NCBI GenBank assembly: GCA_016196065.1
Contig: JACPYL010000010.1
Location: forward strand, 1,240,001 to 1,304,000
Direction of reading: 5' to 3'
Length of the DNA stretch: 64,000 bases
Source: Acidobacteriota bacterium
Lineage (GTDB): Bacteria > Acidobacteriota > Terriglobia > Terriglobales > Acidobacteriaceae
The notes under the pieces were generated by a model that saw only the letters and a program-made list of their open reading frames with translations, had not been told where the DNA came from and searched no databases. Each line of letters opens with the position of its first letter. Within the stretch, counting starts at the first letter, position 1. Of the stretch, positions 24,341 to 32,950 are shown piece after piece. The position numbers and the translations under genes are program-made.

Positions 24341-25243
24341 GTGCTGCTTTTCTGGATTCTCTTCAACGTTTTTGTGCTGGCGATGCTCGGCCTCGATTTG
24401 GGAGTGCTGAATCGCAGGTCCCACCGCGTCGAATTTCGCGAGGCACTGGCATTATCAGTTTTTTGGATTGCGCTGGCTGCCTGTTTCTCTGTTTTCGTTT
24501 TCTTCTGGCAGGGACGCGCCGTTGCGCTGGATTTCGTTACAGGCTATGTGATCGAACTCTCGCTCAGCGTGGACAATCTCTTCGTCTTTCTGGTTATCTT
24601 CCGTTATTTCAAAGTGCCAGAGAGTCAGCAACACAAGGTTTTGTTCTGGGGAATTATTGGCGCGCTGGTGATGCGCGGCGTGTTTATCCTCGCAGGCGTG
24701 GCGCTCATCCGGCGGTTTGAGTGGATCACATACGTGTTTGGAGCCTTTCTGATCTACTCGGGCTATAAGTTATTGCGGCAAGGGGAAACCGAGATCCATC
24801 CCGAGAAGAATCCGGTGCTTCGGATGTTTCGCAAGATTCTTCCGGTCACTCACGACTATGAAGGCGGGAAGTTTTTTGTCCGGCGCCCCGGACTCTATGC
24901 CACGCCCCTGTTCGTGGTGCTGCTCGTGATCGAAACCACGGATGTGCTCTTTGCGGTCGATTCGATTCCTGCCGTGCTCGCGATCACCCTGAACGCATTC
25001 ATCGTTTACACCTCGAACGTGTTTGCCATTCTCGGTCTCCGATCAATGTACTTTGCGCTCGCGGGCATGATGGAAGTTTTTCACTACCTGCATTACGGCT
25101 TGTCGATCGTGCTCATGTTCATTGGACTGAAGATGCTGGGGGCGCATTACATCCACATTCCGACAGTGTGGGCGTTGGCGATTGTTATCGGAGTGCTGGG
25201 AACCTCGGTGCTCGCGTCGGCGCTCCGGCCCAAGAAAAGTTAA
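24341..25243 (+). CDS. TerC family integral membrane protein (Alx-like)
   Basis: 300 residues from GTG 24341; no clear ribosome-binding site, so the start is tentative. Seven to nine hydrophobic helices with the TerC acidic motifs in membranes: YVIELSLSVDNLFVFLVIF and VVLLVIETTDVLFAVDSIPAVLAI. Length and spacing match the Alx subgroup, implicated in manganese export or pH response in E. coli. No manganese riboswitch was recognised upstream; instead there is the CCTGAAA repeat. Confidence 0.9.
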   Translation: MLLFWILFNVFVLAMLGLDLGVLNRRSHRVEFREALALSVFWIALAACFSVFVFFWQGRAVALDFVTGYVIELSLSVDNLFVFLVIFRYFKVPESQQHKVLFWGIIGALVMRGVFILAGVALIRRFEWITYVFGAFLIYSGYKLLRQGETEIHPEKNPVLRMFRKILPVTHDYEGGKFFVRRPGLYATPLFVVLLVIETTDVLFAVDSIPAVLAITLNAFIVYTSNVFAILGLRSMYFALAGMMEVFHYLHYGLSIVLMFIGLKMLGAHYIHIPTVWALAIVIGVLGTSVLASALRPKKS

Positions 25244-25338
25244 GAGCGGCGAACCTTGCATGATCGATCGCGTAACGGTGCCGCCAGGAAGTCTCCCTGC
25301 GCCCTTTCGTAAAGTCCAATAGGCTATGATGAATATTC

Positions 25339-26433
25339 ATGATTCGAATCCCCGTACGTACGCCTTCGCGGTCTTACGACGTGTTGTTGGGCAGTGGCCT
25401 GCTTGGCCAAGCAGGAGACCATGTCGCGAAACTCGTGGGACAACGGCGTGTATTCGTCGTAACTGTGCCGCCGGTGCGACGTCGGTGGGGCAAGATTCTT
25501 CTCCAGTCTCTTAAAGATTCCGGCGTCGAGGCGACCACCCTGGAAATGGCGGACGGAGAGCGTTTCAAGCGCCTCGCCACGCTGGAGAAGCTGGCTGAGA
25601 GTCTCGTCAAACTGGGGGCTGATCGTAACTCCACGCTGATCGCACTCGGTGGGGGAGTGACCTGTGATGTCACCGGATTTCTGGCATCTGTGTACATGCG
25701 CGGAGTGGAAGTTATCCAGATACCGACAACCGTGCTGGCGCAAGTGGACGCTGCCATTGGCGGAAAGACGGGCGTCAATCTTCGATCCGGCAAGAATTTA
25801 CTGGGAACATTTCATCAGCCGCTTGCCGTGATGATTGATCCGGATGTATTGACCAGTCTTCCGTCGCGAGAATATCGCGCTGGACTTTTTGAGTCGCTAA
25901 AGTGCGGCATCATCGGCCACGCGGCGTTGTTCCGTCTCTTCGAGGATGAGCGCCGCCCGATTCTGGATCGCGATCGTACCGTCATCGAGAAAGTCATCGC
26001 GGAATCTGTGCGCCTGAAAGCGCGCGTTGTGAGCGCCGATGAACGCGAAGGCGGCCTACGCCAGGTGCTGAACTTCGGGCACACGATCGGCCACGCGCTG
26101 GAAGCGGAAACGCGCTATACACAACTACTGCACGGAGAAGCAGTGGCCTGGGGGATGATCGGGGCGACCCGTATTGCATCTTCTACCGGCAGGCTGGACG
26201 CGGCGACTGCGGAGCGGATGACGACTGCCATTCTCGGTTTTGGAAAACTCCCGGGCATGCGGATGCAAACCGCCAGCGTTATGAAGCGGCTGCAATCCGA
26301 CAAGAAGACTCGGCAGGGTGTCGTGCACTTTGTCCTGCCTACGCAGATCGGAAGAGTGGAAATTACAAGTGATGTGCCGGTTGTTGCGGTCCGCGAAGCG
26401 GTCGATGAAATCCGAAAGCTGGCACGACAGTGA
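25339..26433 (+). CDS. aroB: 3-dehydroquinate synthase
   Basis: 364 residues, ATG 25339. Second step of the shikimate pathway: DAHP to 3-dehydroquinate, NAD- and metal-dependent. Family blocks present: GGGVTCDVTGF (NAD binding), TTVLAQVDAAIGGKTGVN, EYRAGLFESLKCGII with the Glu metal ligand, NFGHTIGHALE and LHGEAVAWGM with the two His ligands. Length is normal. Its TGA overlaps the GTG of menG/ubiE (GTGA), so the two are translationally coupled; both act on routes leading to aromatic compounds and quinones. Confidence 0.96.
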   Translation: MIRIPVRTPSRSYDVLLGSGLLGQAGDHVAKLVGQRRVFVVTVPPVRRRWGKILLQSLKDSGVEATTLEMADGERFKRLATLEKLAESLVKLGADRNSTLIALGGGVTCDVTGFLASVYMRGVEVIQIPTTVLAQVDAAIGGKTGVNLRSGKNLLGTFHQPLAVMIDPDVLTSLPSREYRAGLFESLKCGIIGHAALFRLFEDERRPILDRDRTVIEKVIAESVRLKARVVSADEREGGLRQVLNFGHTIGHALEAETRYTQLLHGEAVAWGMIGATRIASSTGRLDAATAERMTTAILGFGKLPGMRMQTASVMKRLQSDKKTRQGVVHFVLPTQIGRVEITSDVPVVAVREAVDEIRKLARQ

Positions 26434-27185
26434 GCCGGGAGAGCAATAGCCGGATCGTGGGCGCTGCTCCGATCGGTGCACGCGATACGGAGTCCGCCGG
26501 ACGGGCTGTCCGCGAGATGTTCACTGCGATCGCGCCCCATTATGATCTCGCCAATCATCTCCTGTCCCTGAACACGGATCGCTTCTGGTGGTGGCGCGCG
26601 GCGCGGACATTTGATTCCATTCTGAAGAGTCCTAATGCCCGGGTTCTTGACCTGTGTTGCGGTACGGGAGACATGACTTTCGCACTGCGCCGGCGTGCAA
26701 AATACCGCAGCGCGAAGATTATCGGCGCCGATTTTTCGCACGCCATGTTGCAGAGGGCGACGGTGAAGGGACAAGACACGGATCTACGCTGGATCGAAGC
26801 GGACGCGCTCCGATTGCCGTTTCCCGACGCGCACTTCGACCTGATCACTGCGGCGTTCGGGTTCCGAAACCTGGCTGACTACGATGCGGGGCTGCGCGAG
26901 ATCGTGCGCGTGCTGCGTCCTGGCGGACAATGCGGGATTCTGGATTTCGGCGAGCCTCGGGGAATGCTGGGCAAGCTTTATCGAATCTATTTCAAAAGCG
27001 TGCTACCTGCCGTCGGGACTGTAATCTCGGGTGTGCAGGGGCCTTACAAATATCTGCCGGCTTCGGTGGAACGTTTTCCCCCGCCAGACGAGATGCTGGA
27101 CCGCATGCGCGAGGCGGGCTTCCGCGAAGCGTCGTGGACACCCTACACGTTCGGGGTTGCGGGACTGTATCGCGGAGTGAAGTAG
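26430..27185 (+). CDS. ubiE: demethylmenaquinone/ubiquinone C-methyltransferase
   Basis: 251 residues, GTG 26430 overlapping aroB by four bases. UbiE/MenG hallmarks: VREMFTAIAPHYDLANHLLSLNTDRFWW, SAM motif VLDLCCGTGDMT, and AFGFRNLADYDAGLREIVRVLRPGG. The last step of menaquinone synthesis uses SAM to methylate demethylmenaquinone; in a bacterium with only menaquinone the name menG would be preferred. No menaquinone genes are nearby, so the quinone cannot be decided here. Confidence 0.95.
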   Translation: MSRESNSRIVGAAPIGARDTESAGRAVREMFTAIAPHYDLANHLLSLNTDRFWWWRAARTFDSILKSPNARVLDLCCGTGDMTFALRRRAKYRSAKIIGADFSHAMLQRATVKGQDTDLRWIEADALRLPFPDAHFDLITAAFGFRNLADYDAGLREIVRVLRPGGQCGILDFGEPRGMLGKLYRIYFKSVLPAVGTVISGVQGPYKYLPASVERFPPPDEMLDRMREAGFREASWTPYTFGVAGLYRGVK

Positions 27186-27251
27186 CGGCAGGACATTCCC
27201 ACGGCCGCGACGCAGAGTCCGCCGAGAAATGTCATTTAGGCGTCCGGGCGG

Positions 27252-28304
27252 TTACATCTTCTTGAAGGAATCCGCGAAGGCATCCGCGATCGAGTAGCGG
27301 ATGACGTGCTCATAGTCCATCCGCAGAAATTTCTTCAGACGGTCGGTGTTCATGATGTATTGGCCGGTCATATAGGGAACAGCGTCCGGTGGAATCGCAG
27401 AAATCTTCGTCTGCCACAATAATTGGAGGACTTTGCGCATGCTCCACTGGCCCGGTACCCGCAGCAATTTCGCTTGCGCCATCTCGATGCATTGCTCGAA
27501 GGTCAATGCGTCGCCGCGGCCCGCCACGTTAAGGGTCGTCAAGCGCTGCGCTTCCGGTTCCCGTTGCAGCAGCCATGCGATCAACCGCGCCATGTCGTCC
27601 ACATGAATGAATTGGATCTTGTTGTTAAGATACCGCCTTCCAAACGGCAGCATGCACGGAAGGCGCGTGCCGCGCTCACGCATGCGGGCTGCACGCGAGC
27701 CCTTACCGTTCGGAGTTCCGCGGAAGGCTCCAATCAGATAGTTTTCGACGCTAGCTCCGGCAAAAATGTGCGGCCGCAGAATAAATACGCTGCAACCGCG
27801 CAACGCGGGCGCTCTTTGCTGCACGACCATGTCGCTCTCTTTCTTGTGGAGCGCATAGGGCAGGGTATGGGCTGCGAGAGGCGATTCCTCAGTAAGGGAG
27901 TCGGGCATGTCGGACCCATAGGCAGACACGCTGCTGGGATAGATAAACTGGCGGATATTGGCGCCCGCGTTCCGGTTGGCCTCCGTGATCGCTTCGATCA
28001 CACGGGCCGTTCCCGCCACGTTGATCTGCCACATCTTTTCGATGTCGAGGACGCCGGAGCGTTGGGGATCGATGACAAACGCGAGATGCACGACCGATGC
28101 CGGTTGCAACTCGCGGAGCAACAGGAACAGTTCGCGAGTGGAGTCCTCCTTTCCAAGATCGAGCGGGATGAATCGGTCGACCGGAATGGATGGAGGAGTG
28201 ACGTCAATGCCGACTACAGAGCAATCCCCGAGCATCGGCACCAACCGCTGCCCGAGGTTGCCTGAGACTCCCGTGACTACGACAATTGGTTTCGCCCCAT
28301 CCAT
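27252..28304 (-). CDS. NAD-dependent epimerase/dehydratase (extended SDR)
   Basis: 350 residues, ATG 28304, whose first base lies in the stop codon of the PPIase gene (ATGA overlap). The N-terminal glycine loop TGVSGNLG (11-18), SSVSAYG and Tyr150-Lys154 (YALHK) mark an extended SDR. These enzymes usually act on nucleotide sugars or similar substrates; the C-terminal half is not diagnostic. Coupling to a periplasmic foldase gene is unusual and functionally unexplained. Confidence 0.9.
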   Translation of the reverse strand: MDGAKPIVVVTGVSGNLGQRLVPMLGDCSVVGIDVTPPSIPVDRFIPLDLGKEDSTRELFLLLRELQPASVVHLAFVIDPQRSGVLDIEKMWQINVAGTARVIEAITEANRNAGANIRQFIYPSSVSAYGSDMPDSLTEESPLAAHTLPYALHKKESDMVVQQRAPALRGCSVFILRPHIFAGASVENYLIGAFRGTPNGKGSRAARMRERGTRLPCMLPFGRRYLNNKIQFIHVDDMARLIAWLLQREPEAQRLTTLNVAGRGDALTFEQCIEMAQAKLLRVPGQWSMRKVLQLLWQTKISAIPPDAVPYMTGQYIMNTDRLKKFLRMDYEHVIRYSIADAFADSFKKM

Positions 28305-29374
28305 CAGTCGGGGTCGACATCCGCATCCGGTTCTTTACCGGGCTGCGTGGGCGGCTTGGGTTTGATCCCGAAGTAGGCATCGTTCAGTTGCGAGGTGCCT
28401 TGAAATTCCTGCATCGCATCACGAAACCGCTGTGACGCGATCATGTTCTTGATCTCCGGCTTCACAGAATCGAGGGGTAGCGTCTGCTTGTTAACCAGCT
28501 TGTATACATAGTGACCGGTGGGGTCGGAGATCACAGAGGAGATTTCGCCAGCCTTGAGTTCCAGCGCCGTATGGTGGGCAGGAGGCAGAGTGTTCGGTCG
28601 CACCTTGTCCATCTTTGAGGAGGGCGGATTCCCCTTCAACCCAGCAGCCAGGTAGGCTTCTTTCTCCAGAGCTGCGAACGATTCCCCTTTCGCGGCGCGT
28701 GCGCGCAAGGCAGCTGCTGTCCGGGCCATCGCCGCTTCGCCAGCTTCCTGTCGCGCCTTTTCTTCCTTCTCTTCGGTAGCTTTGTCCTTCTTCACGCCGG
28801 GCACTGCCTTCGGGGGCGCGATCTGCTTGGTGCGCGGTACGTAAAGCCGTTCCAGGCTCGCTTCCTGGTAGGTGTCAACTTTTTCCTGGTAGTACTTTTC
28901 GATTTCGGCATCGGTGACTTTTTGCGAGTCTTCCTGCAGGGTACCGGTCAGCTGTTGCGAGAGAATCTGCATGCGCGCGAAGCCCATGTTGGCTTCGAAC
29001 TTGGGCTGCTTGTCGAGCCCGCGCTTCTCCGCTTCGTGGCTCATGCCGATCAAGCGGGAGTAGGCATTTGCCAGGCGCACCTTGATGGGTGGCGCCATGT
29101 TCGGTTGGAGGGCATCGGCGAGTCTTTCGAATTGCTCGCGGGTGATCACCGTTTCGCAGGTATCGGCTTTCTTCGCGGGATCGGTGCAACCGCTCTTCAC
29201 CGTAATCACGGGATCGGTAGGGCTGATCTTGGCCAAGGCCGCCTTGTCATCCGCATCCGCCCCGGGCGCGGCTTTCATTGCCGCCGAATTACGGGGATGA
29301 GTGGGCGGGAGCGGCGTGGTTTGTCCGTAGACAAGACCTCCCAACAACAGACACAGAAGCCACCTGGTACGCAT
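28304..29374 (-). CDS. exported parvulin-type peptidyl-prolyl isomerase (SurA/PpiC-like)
   Basis: 356 residues from ATG 29374, chosen for GGAGG and spacing; a longer frame has no such site. Signal peptide ending near GLVYGQ. N-terminal helical chaperone part (FERLADALQPNMAPPIKVRLANAYSRL ... VTDAEIEKYYQE), a charged Lys/Glu linker (about 195-225), then a parvulin-like domain (ESFAALEKEAY, ELKAGEISSVISDPTGHYVYKLVNK). Probably helps fold outer-membrane proteins. The typical GGDLG motif is poorly kept, so isomerase activity is doubtful and a chaperone role may dominate. Confidence 0.85.
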   Translation of the reverse strand: MRTRWLLCLLLGGLVYGQTTPLPPTHPRNSAAMKAAPGADADDKAALAKISPTDPVITVKSGCTDPAKKADTCETVITREQFERLADALQPNMAPPIKVRLANAYSRLIGMSHEAEKRGLDKQPKFEANMGFARMQILSQQLTGTLQEDSQKVTDAEIEKYYQEKVDTYQEASLERLYVPRTKQIAPPKAVPGVKKDKATEEKEEKARQEAGEAAMARTAAALRARAAKGESFAALEKEAYLAAGLKGNPPSSKMDKVRPNTLPPAHHTALELKAGEISSVISDPTGHYVYKLVNKQTLPLDSVKPEIKNMIASQRFRDAMQEFQGTSQLNDAYFGIKPKPPTQPGKEPDADVDPD

Positions 29375-29492
29375 GAAATTATTCCTCCAGAAGGGATTAT
29401 TACGAAGAGCCATCCTAGCATGACGCACCCGCTACCGGCAGTAACCGAGGAGTAGAGTTGGCGCGTTTTGGATTGGAAAGCGATAATACTTC

Positions 29493-30923
29493 ATGCCCAA
29501 AATGCCGGCCGCTTTCAGCCCCACTTCCATGCGCAACGAGAAGCGCGGGGTTGCGGGAAATTCGGTTATCGCAGCCTTGGGAATCACGGCATTGAAAATC
29601 GTCGTGGGATTCACAACCGGTTCTCTGGGCATTCTTTCCGAGGCCGCTCATTCCGGACTGGATTTGGTCGCGGCGATCATTACCTATTTTTCGGTTCGCG
29701 TTTCCGACAAGCCGGCCGATGCCGATCATCAGTATGGACACGGCAAAGTAGAAAACTTCTCCGCTTTCGTCGAGACCGGGCTACTCCTCCTCACCTGCGT
29801 GTGGATCATCTCCGAAGCCGTCAAGAGACTCTTTTTTCATAGCGTAGAGATCGAACCGAGCGCCTGGGCGTTTGTGGTCATGTTCCTTTCGATTGCGGTG
29901 GATGCCTGGCGATCACGGGCGCTGGGCCGCATTGCGGTGAAGTACGACAGCCAGGCGCTGGAAGCCGACGCCCTGCACTTCTCAACCGACATCTGGTCAA
30001 GCGCGGTGGTGATCCTCGGCCTGGGGCTCGTCCAACTCGGCCGCACCTACCAACTGGAGTGGCTCAGCAGGGCAGACCCGGTCGCTGCGCTGTTTGTGGC
30101 AGGCGTGGTTGTCACTGTCAGTTGGCGACTGGCGCGAAGAACATTCGACGCACTCATCGACGCTGCTCCCGCAGGAGTCCGCAACCAGATACTGGAGAGG
30201 ATCAGCAAGATCGATGGCGTACTCGAAGTTGATCGCGCGCGGATTCGTCGAGCCGGCAATCGGTACTTCGCGGATGTTTCGGTGGGTCTCTCCCGCAACC
30301 TGACCTTTCAGCGTTCCGAACAGATTGCCGACGAAGTCACGGCGCAGGTGCATCAGATTTTGCCCGATGCCGACGTCATGGTGCACTCGGTGCCACGCGC
30401 CCGCCGGTCGGAAAACATCTTTGACCGGATCCGTGCCGTGGCCACAAAACACAATTTCAACGTGCACGACGTAAGCGTCCAGGATCTCAATGGCAAGCTC
30501 CACGTAGAACAGCATCTGGAACTCGACGAACAGATGAGTATGAAGCATGCGCATGACGAGGTGACACGCCTCGAAAACGAGATGCGCCGCGACGTCCCCG
30601 AGATCACGACGATCCTCACTCACATTGAAAGTGAACCTGCGACGATTGAACGGGGTGAACAAATTGTGCAGGAACCGAGGCTTGAACAGCACTTAAAGCA
30701 AATAATCAGAGAATTCCCGGAAGTTGTGGACGTGCATGAGTTTCAGTTTAAGAAAATCCGCGAACGGCTATACGTTTCCTGCCATTGCACACTGCCGGAC
30801 GACATGCCCCTGTCGGACGTCCATGACGTACAGACCGCCCTCGAAATTCGCTTCAAGCAGGAAGCGCCAGAACTGTTTCGTGTTTTGATTCATCCCGAGC
30901 CGATCACCGACAACCGAAGGTAG
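29493..30923 (+). CDS. cation diffusion facilitator with three C-terminal domains
   Basis: 476 residues, ATG 29493 (ATG 29529 possible). Six-helix CDF core (about 20-210) with metal sites HSGLD in helix 2 and HFSTD in helix 5, plus the HGKVE signature. After the core, instead of one ZT-dimer-like cytosolic domain, there are three beta-alpha-beta-beta repeats: about 225-300 (DGVLEVDRARIRRAGNRYF ... MVHSVP), 305-385 (FNVHDVSVQDLNGKLHVE ... LTHIES) and 392-470 (VVDVHEFQFKKIRERLYVS ... LIHPEP). Predicted divalent-metal/proton antiporter for Zn, Mn, Fe or Co. Usual length is near 300, so the tail is exceptional. Confidence 0.93.
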   Translation: MPKMPAAFSPTSMRNEKRGVAGNSVIAALGITALKIVVGFTTGSLGILSEAAHSGLDLVAAIITYFSVRVSDKPADADHQYGHGKVENFSAFVETGLLLLTCVWIISEAVKRLFFHSVEIEPSAWAFVVMFLSIAVDAWRSRALGRIAVKYDSQALEADALHFSTDIWSSAVVILGLGLVQLGRTYQLEWLSRADPVAALFVAGVVVTVSWRLARRTFDALIDAAPAGVRNQILERISKIDGVLEVDRARIRRAGNRYFADVSVGLSRNLTFQRSEQIADEVTAQVHQILPDADVMVHSVPRARRSENIFDRIRAVATKHNFNVHDVSVQDLNGKLHVEQHLELDEQMSMKHAHDEVTRLENEMRRDVPEITTILTHIESEPATIERGEQIVQEPRLEQHLKQIIREFPEVVDVHEFQFKKIRERLYVSCHCTLPDDMPLSDVHDVQTALEIRFKQEAPELFRVLIHPEPITDNRR

Positions 30924-31028
30924 GGTGCAGCGGAGCTTCGTTCCTTGTGCACCGCAACGATAGGTCTCTTCATCAAATCATCACCTGTAGAATCTTGCGT
31001 ACTAGATCCGTCGCGAAGGAAAGGCAAC

Positions 31029-31430
31029 ATGATCGAAGCATCGGCAAATTGGGCGACCCAAGATCAGTTCATCGGACAAGCCAGTTCTCATCATGCCATC
31101 GTGGTTGATGCTGGTAAGGAAAAGACCGCGAACAGTCCGGTCGAGCTTGTGTTGATTGCGCTCTGCGGCTGCACCGCGTCCGACGTGGTCGGCATTCTCC
31201 GGAAGAAGCGTGAACCGTTTACCGGACTCGAGGTTCAGGCGAAGGGGGAGCGCACGACGGACTATCCGACGGTGTTTACGACGATCCATCTCACCTATCG
31301 CGTTCACGGAAAGGTCGCTGCGAAGGCCATGGAAGATGCGGTGCGCCTGTCGAAGGAAAAATACTGTTCGGTGTCCGCCATGCTGGAAAAGACGGCGAAG
31401 ATAACTCATACGATCGAGTATGCCGAGTGA
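31029..31430 (+). CDS. OsmC/Ohr family protein
   Basis: 133 residues from ATG 31029, with AAGGAAAGG upstream. OsmC fold (YhfA-like): SPVELVLIALCGCTASDVVGIL and the second Cys in EKYCSVSAMLEKTAKI. The two conserved cysteines reduce organic hydroperoxides in Ohr/OsmC; here the first lies in CGC and the second in YCSV, so peroxidase activity is possible. Cytoplasmic. Its TGA overlaps the GTG of the following EamA gene. Confidence 0.92.
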   Translation: MIEASANWATQDQFIGQASSHHAIVVDAGKEKTANSPVELVLIALCGCTASDVVGILRKKREPFTGLEVQAKGERTTDYPTVFTTIHLTYRVHGKVAAKAMEDAVRLSKEKYCSVSAMLEKTAKITHTIEYAE

Positions 31431-32380
31431 AACCTGGTGCCCATCAGTTGCGCGGCTACTTCTATATTGGGGCGGCCGCATTGTTTTGGGGAATCGCCGC
31501 GACGCTGGGTCGCGCGGTGTTTACCGGACGTGTGCCCGGCCTGAAACTCGGTGCGATTGATCCGCTCATTCTGTCCCAAACCCGGACCACGCTGTCGTTC
31601 CTAGTCCTGCTTCCCGTGTTGCTGTTGCGCCAAGGGGCCTTGTCACTACGCGTGCCAGCACGGGACCTTCTCCGGTTCCTATTGCTTGGCGTGCTCGGAG
31701 TTGCCGCCTCGAATTATCTCTACTACCTGGCCATTCAGCGGACGAATGTTGCCACTGCGATCATCCTGCAATACACTGCGCCGGTTTGGGTGCTGCTCTA
31801 TACGGTCTTACGGGGAGGCCAGAAACCGTCACTACGACGAAGTGCGGCGGTTGCGCTGGCCGTTGCCGGCTGCACGCTGGCCGTGGGCTTCGTTGGTTCG
31901 GGACAGTTAAGGCTTGATTCCGTGGGTGTAATCGCGGCGCTGCTGGCGGCTTTTTCGTTCGCGTTCTACAACGTCGGCGGCCACAGCGTGCTCGCGCGCT
32001 ATGACCGCTGGAAAGTGCTTCTTTGGGTGATCGCGTCCGCGGCGACATTCTGGCTTTTCGTCAACCCACCCTGGAAAATCGTGGCCGCTCACTATGGCCC
32101 GCAGCAGTGGGTTTTCATGCTCGTCTTTTCGCTGGTGTCGGTATTCGGGCCATTCTCCTGCTATTTCGCGGGTCTACAATATCTGGAGCCGACGCGCGCC
32201 GTGGTGGTCAGTTGCCTGGAGCCGGTATTCAGCATCGTCATCGCCGCGATCGCCCTGGGAGAGCTGTTGCGACCGCTGCAAACAATTGGAATTGTGGTGG
32301 TGCTGGTTGCGATTGTGCTGATCCAGTTGCCGGAACCGGCCGGGCGAGAGACAGACTTGATCGTCGAGCCGATCGAGTAA
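31427..32380 (+). CDS. EamA/DMT-superfamily transporter
   Basis: 317 residues, GTG 31427 in a GTGA overlap with osmC. Ten predicted helices in two EamA repeats (first LFWGIAATLGRAVF, second FSFAFYNVGGHSV) with the YYLAIQRTNVATAIILQYTAPVWV and YLEPTRAVVVSCLEPVFSI signatures. Probably exports amino acids or small metabolites (RhaT/YdcZ type); substrate unknown. Confidence 0.92.
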   Translation: MKPGAHQLRGYFYIGAAALFWGIAATLGRAVFTGRVPGLKLGAIDPLILSQTRTTLSFLVLLPVLLLRQGALSLRVPARDLLRFLLLGVLGVAASNYLYYLAIQRTNVATAIILQYTAPVWVLLYTVLRGGQKPSLRRSAAVALAVAGCTLAVGFVGSGQLRLDSVGVIAALLAAFSFAFYNVGGHSVLARYDRWKVLLWVIASAATFWLFVNPPWKIVAAHYGPQQWVFMLVFSLVSVFGPFSCYFAGLQYLEPTRAVVVSCLEPVFSIVIAAIALGELLRPLQTIGIVVVLVAIVLIQLPEPAGRETDLIVEPIE

Positions 32381-32422
32381 GATACCAGTTGCATCGTACG
32401 TCTGGAGTCGGGCCCGGGAATC

Positions 32423-32950
32423 GTGAGTCCGAGTATGACGGCACTGCCTAATTCCGTTGATCATCCAACCCGGCAATTGCGTGGGGTGGGCGGTTGGCTG
32501 GCTTTCTTTTGCGTGAGCCTGACAATTTTTGCTCCTATCACTCAGCTGCGCCTTGCATGGATACCACTCAAGAGCCTCTTGTCTCCTGGACTCCTTGCGC
32601 AAGCCACTCTTTTTCGACTCATTGTGATGTTTGTCATCTACTCTGGCTTGGCGCTGTTCAGCGCGGTGTGCGGCATCCGGTTGTGGAGTGAGAATCCGCG
32701 CGGTCCAACGGTTACGAAGGCCTACCTGGTGATCTCTCCCGTTCTAGTCATTGCGTTTTATTGCATCGTGTCGATGATCGGGATACACGTCGATCTATAC
32801 CAGGTTATCCTCGGCCGACTCGGTCCAGCAGTGTGCTGGTATGCCTATCTGTCAACCTCTGAACGCGTGCGACAAACATACGAGCCGTTCGAGCCGCCTA
32901 GTCCAGTTGCTTCCCCCGCGTTTCCGGAAGTTGCGTCGCCATCAGGCTAG
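32423..32950 (+). CDS. DUF2569-like membrane protein
   Basis: 175 residues from GTG 32423 (GGGAATC just upstream) or 171 from ATG 32435. After a short N-terminus comes RGVGGWLAFFC, the usual opening of DUF2569 proteins, and four hydrophobic helices; the last 25 residues are Pro/Ser/Glu-rich. Function unknown in all members. Its last 53 bases overlap the 3' end of the convergent MFS gene. Confidence 0.8.
   Translation: MSPSMTALPNSVDHPTRQLRGVGGWLAFFCVSLTIFAPITQLRLAWIPLKSLLSPGLLAQATLFRLIVMFVIYSGLALFSAVCGIRLWSENPRGPTVTKAYLVISPVLVIAFYCIVSMIGIHVDLYQVILGRLGPAVCWYAYLSTSERVRQTYEPFEPPSPVASPAFPEVASPSG

Noticed and set aside
25339-25351. GATTCGAATCCCC resembling a tRNA T arm
   Set aside because: It is the beginning of aroB and there is no cloverleaf around it.
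27423-28265. Open frame of 280 codons on the plus strand
   Set aside because: Opposite the epimerase gene; composition is that of a shadow frame.
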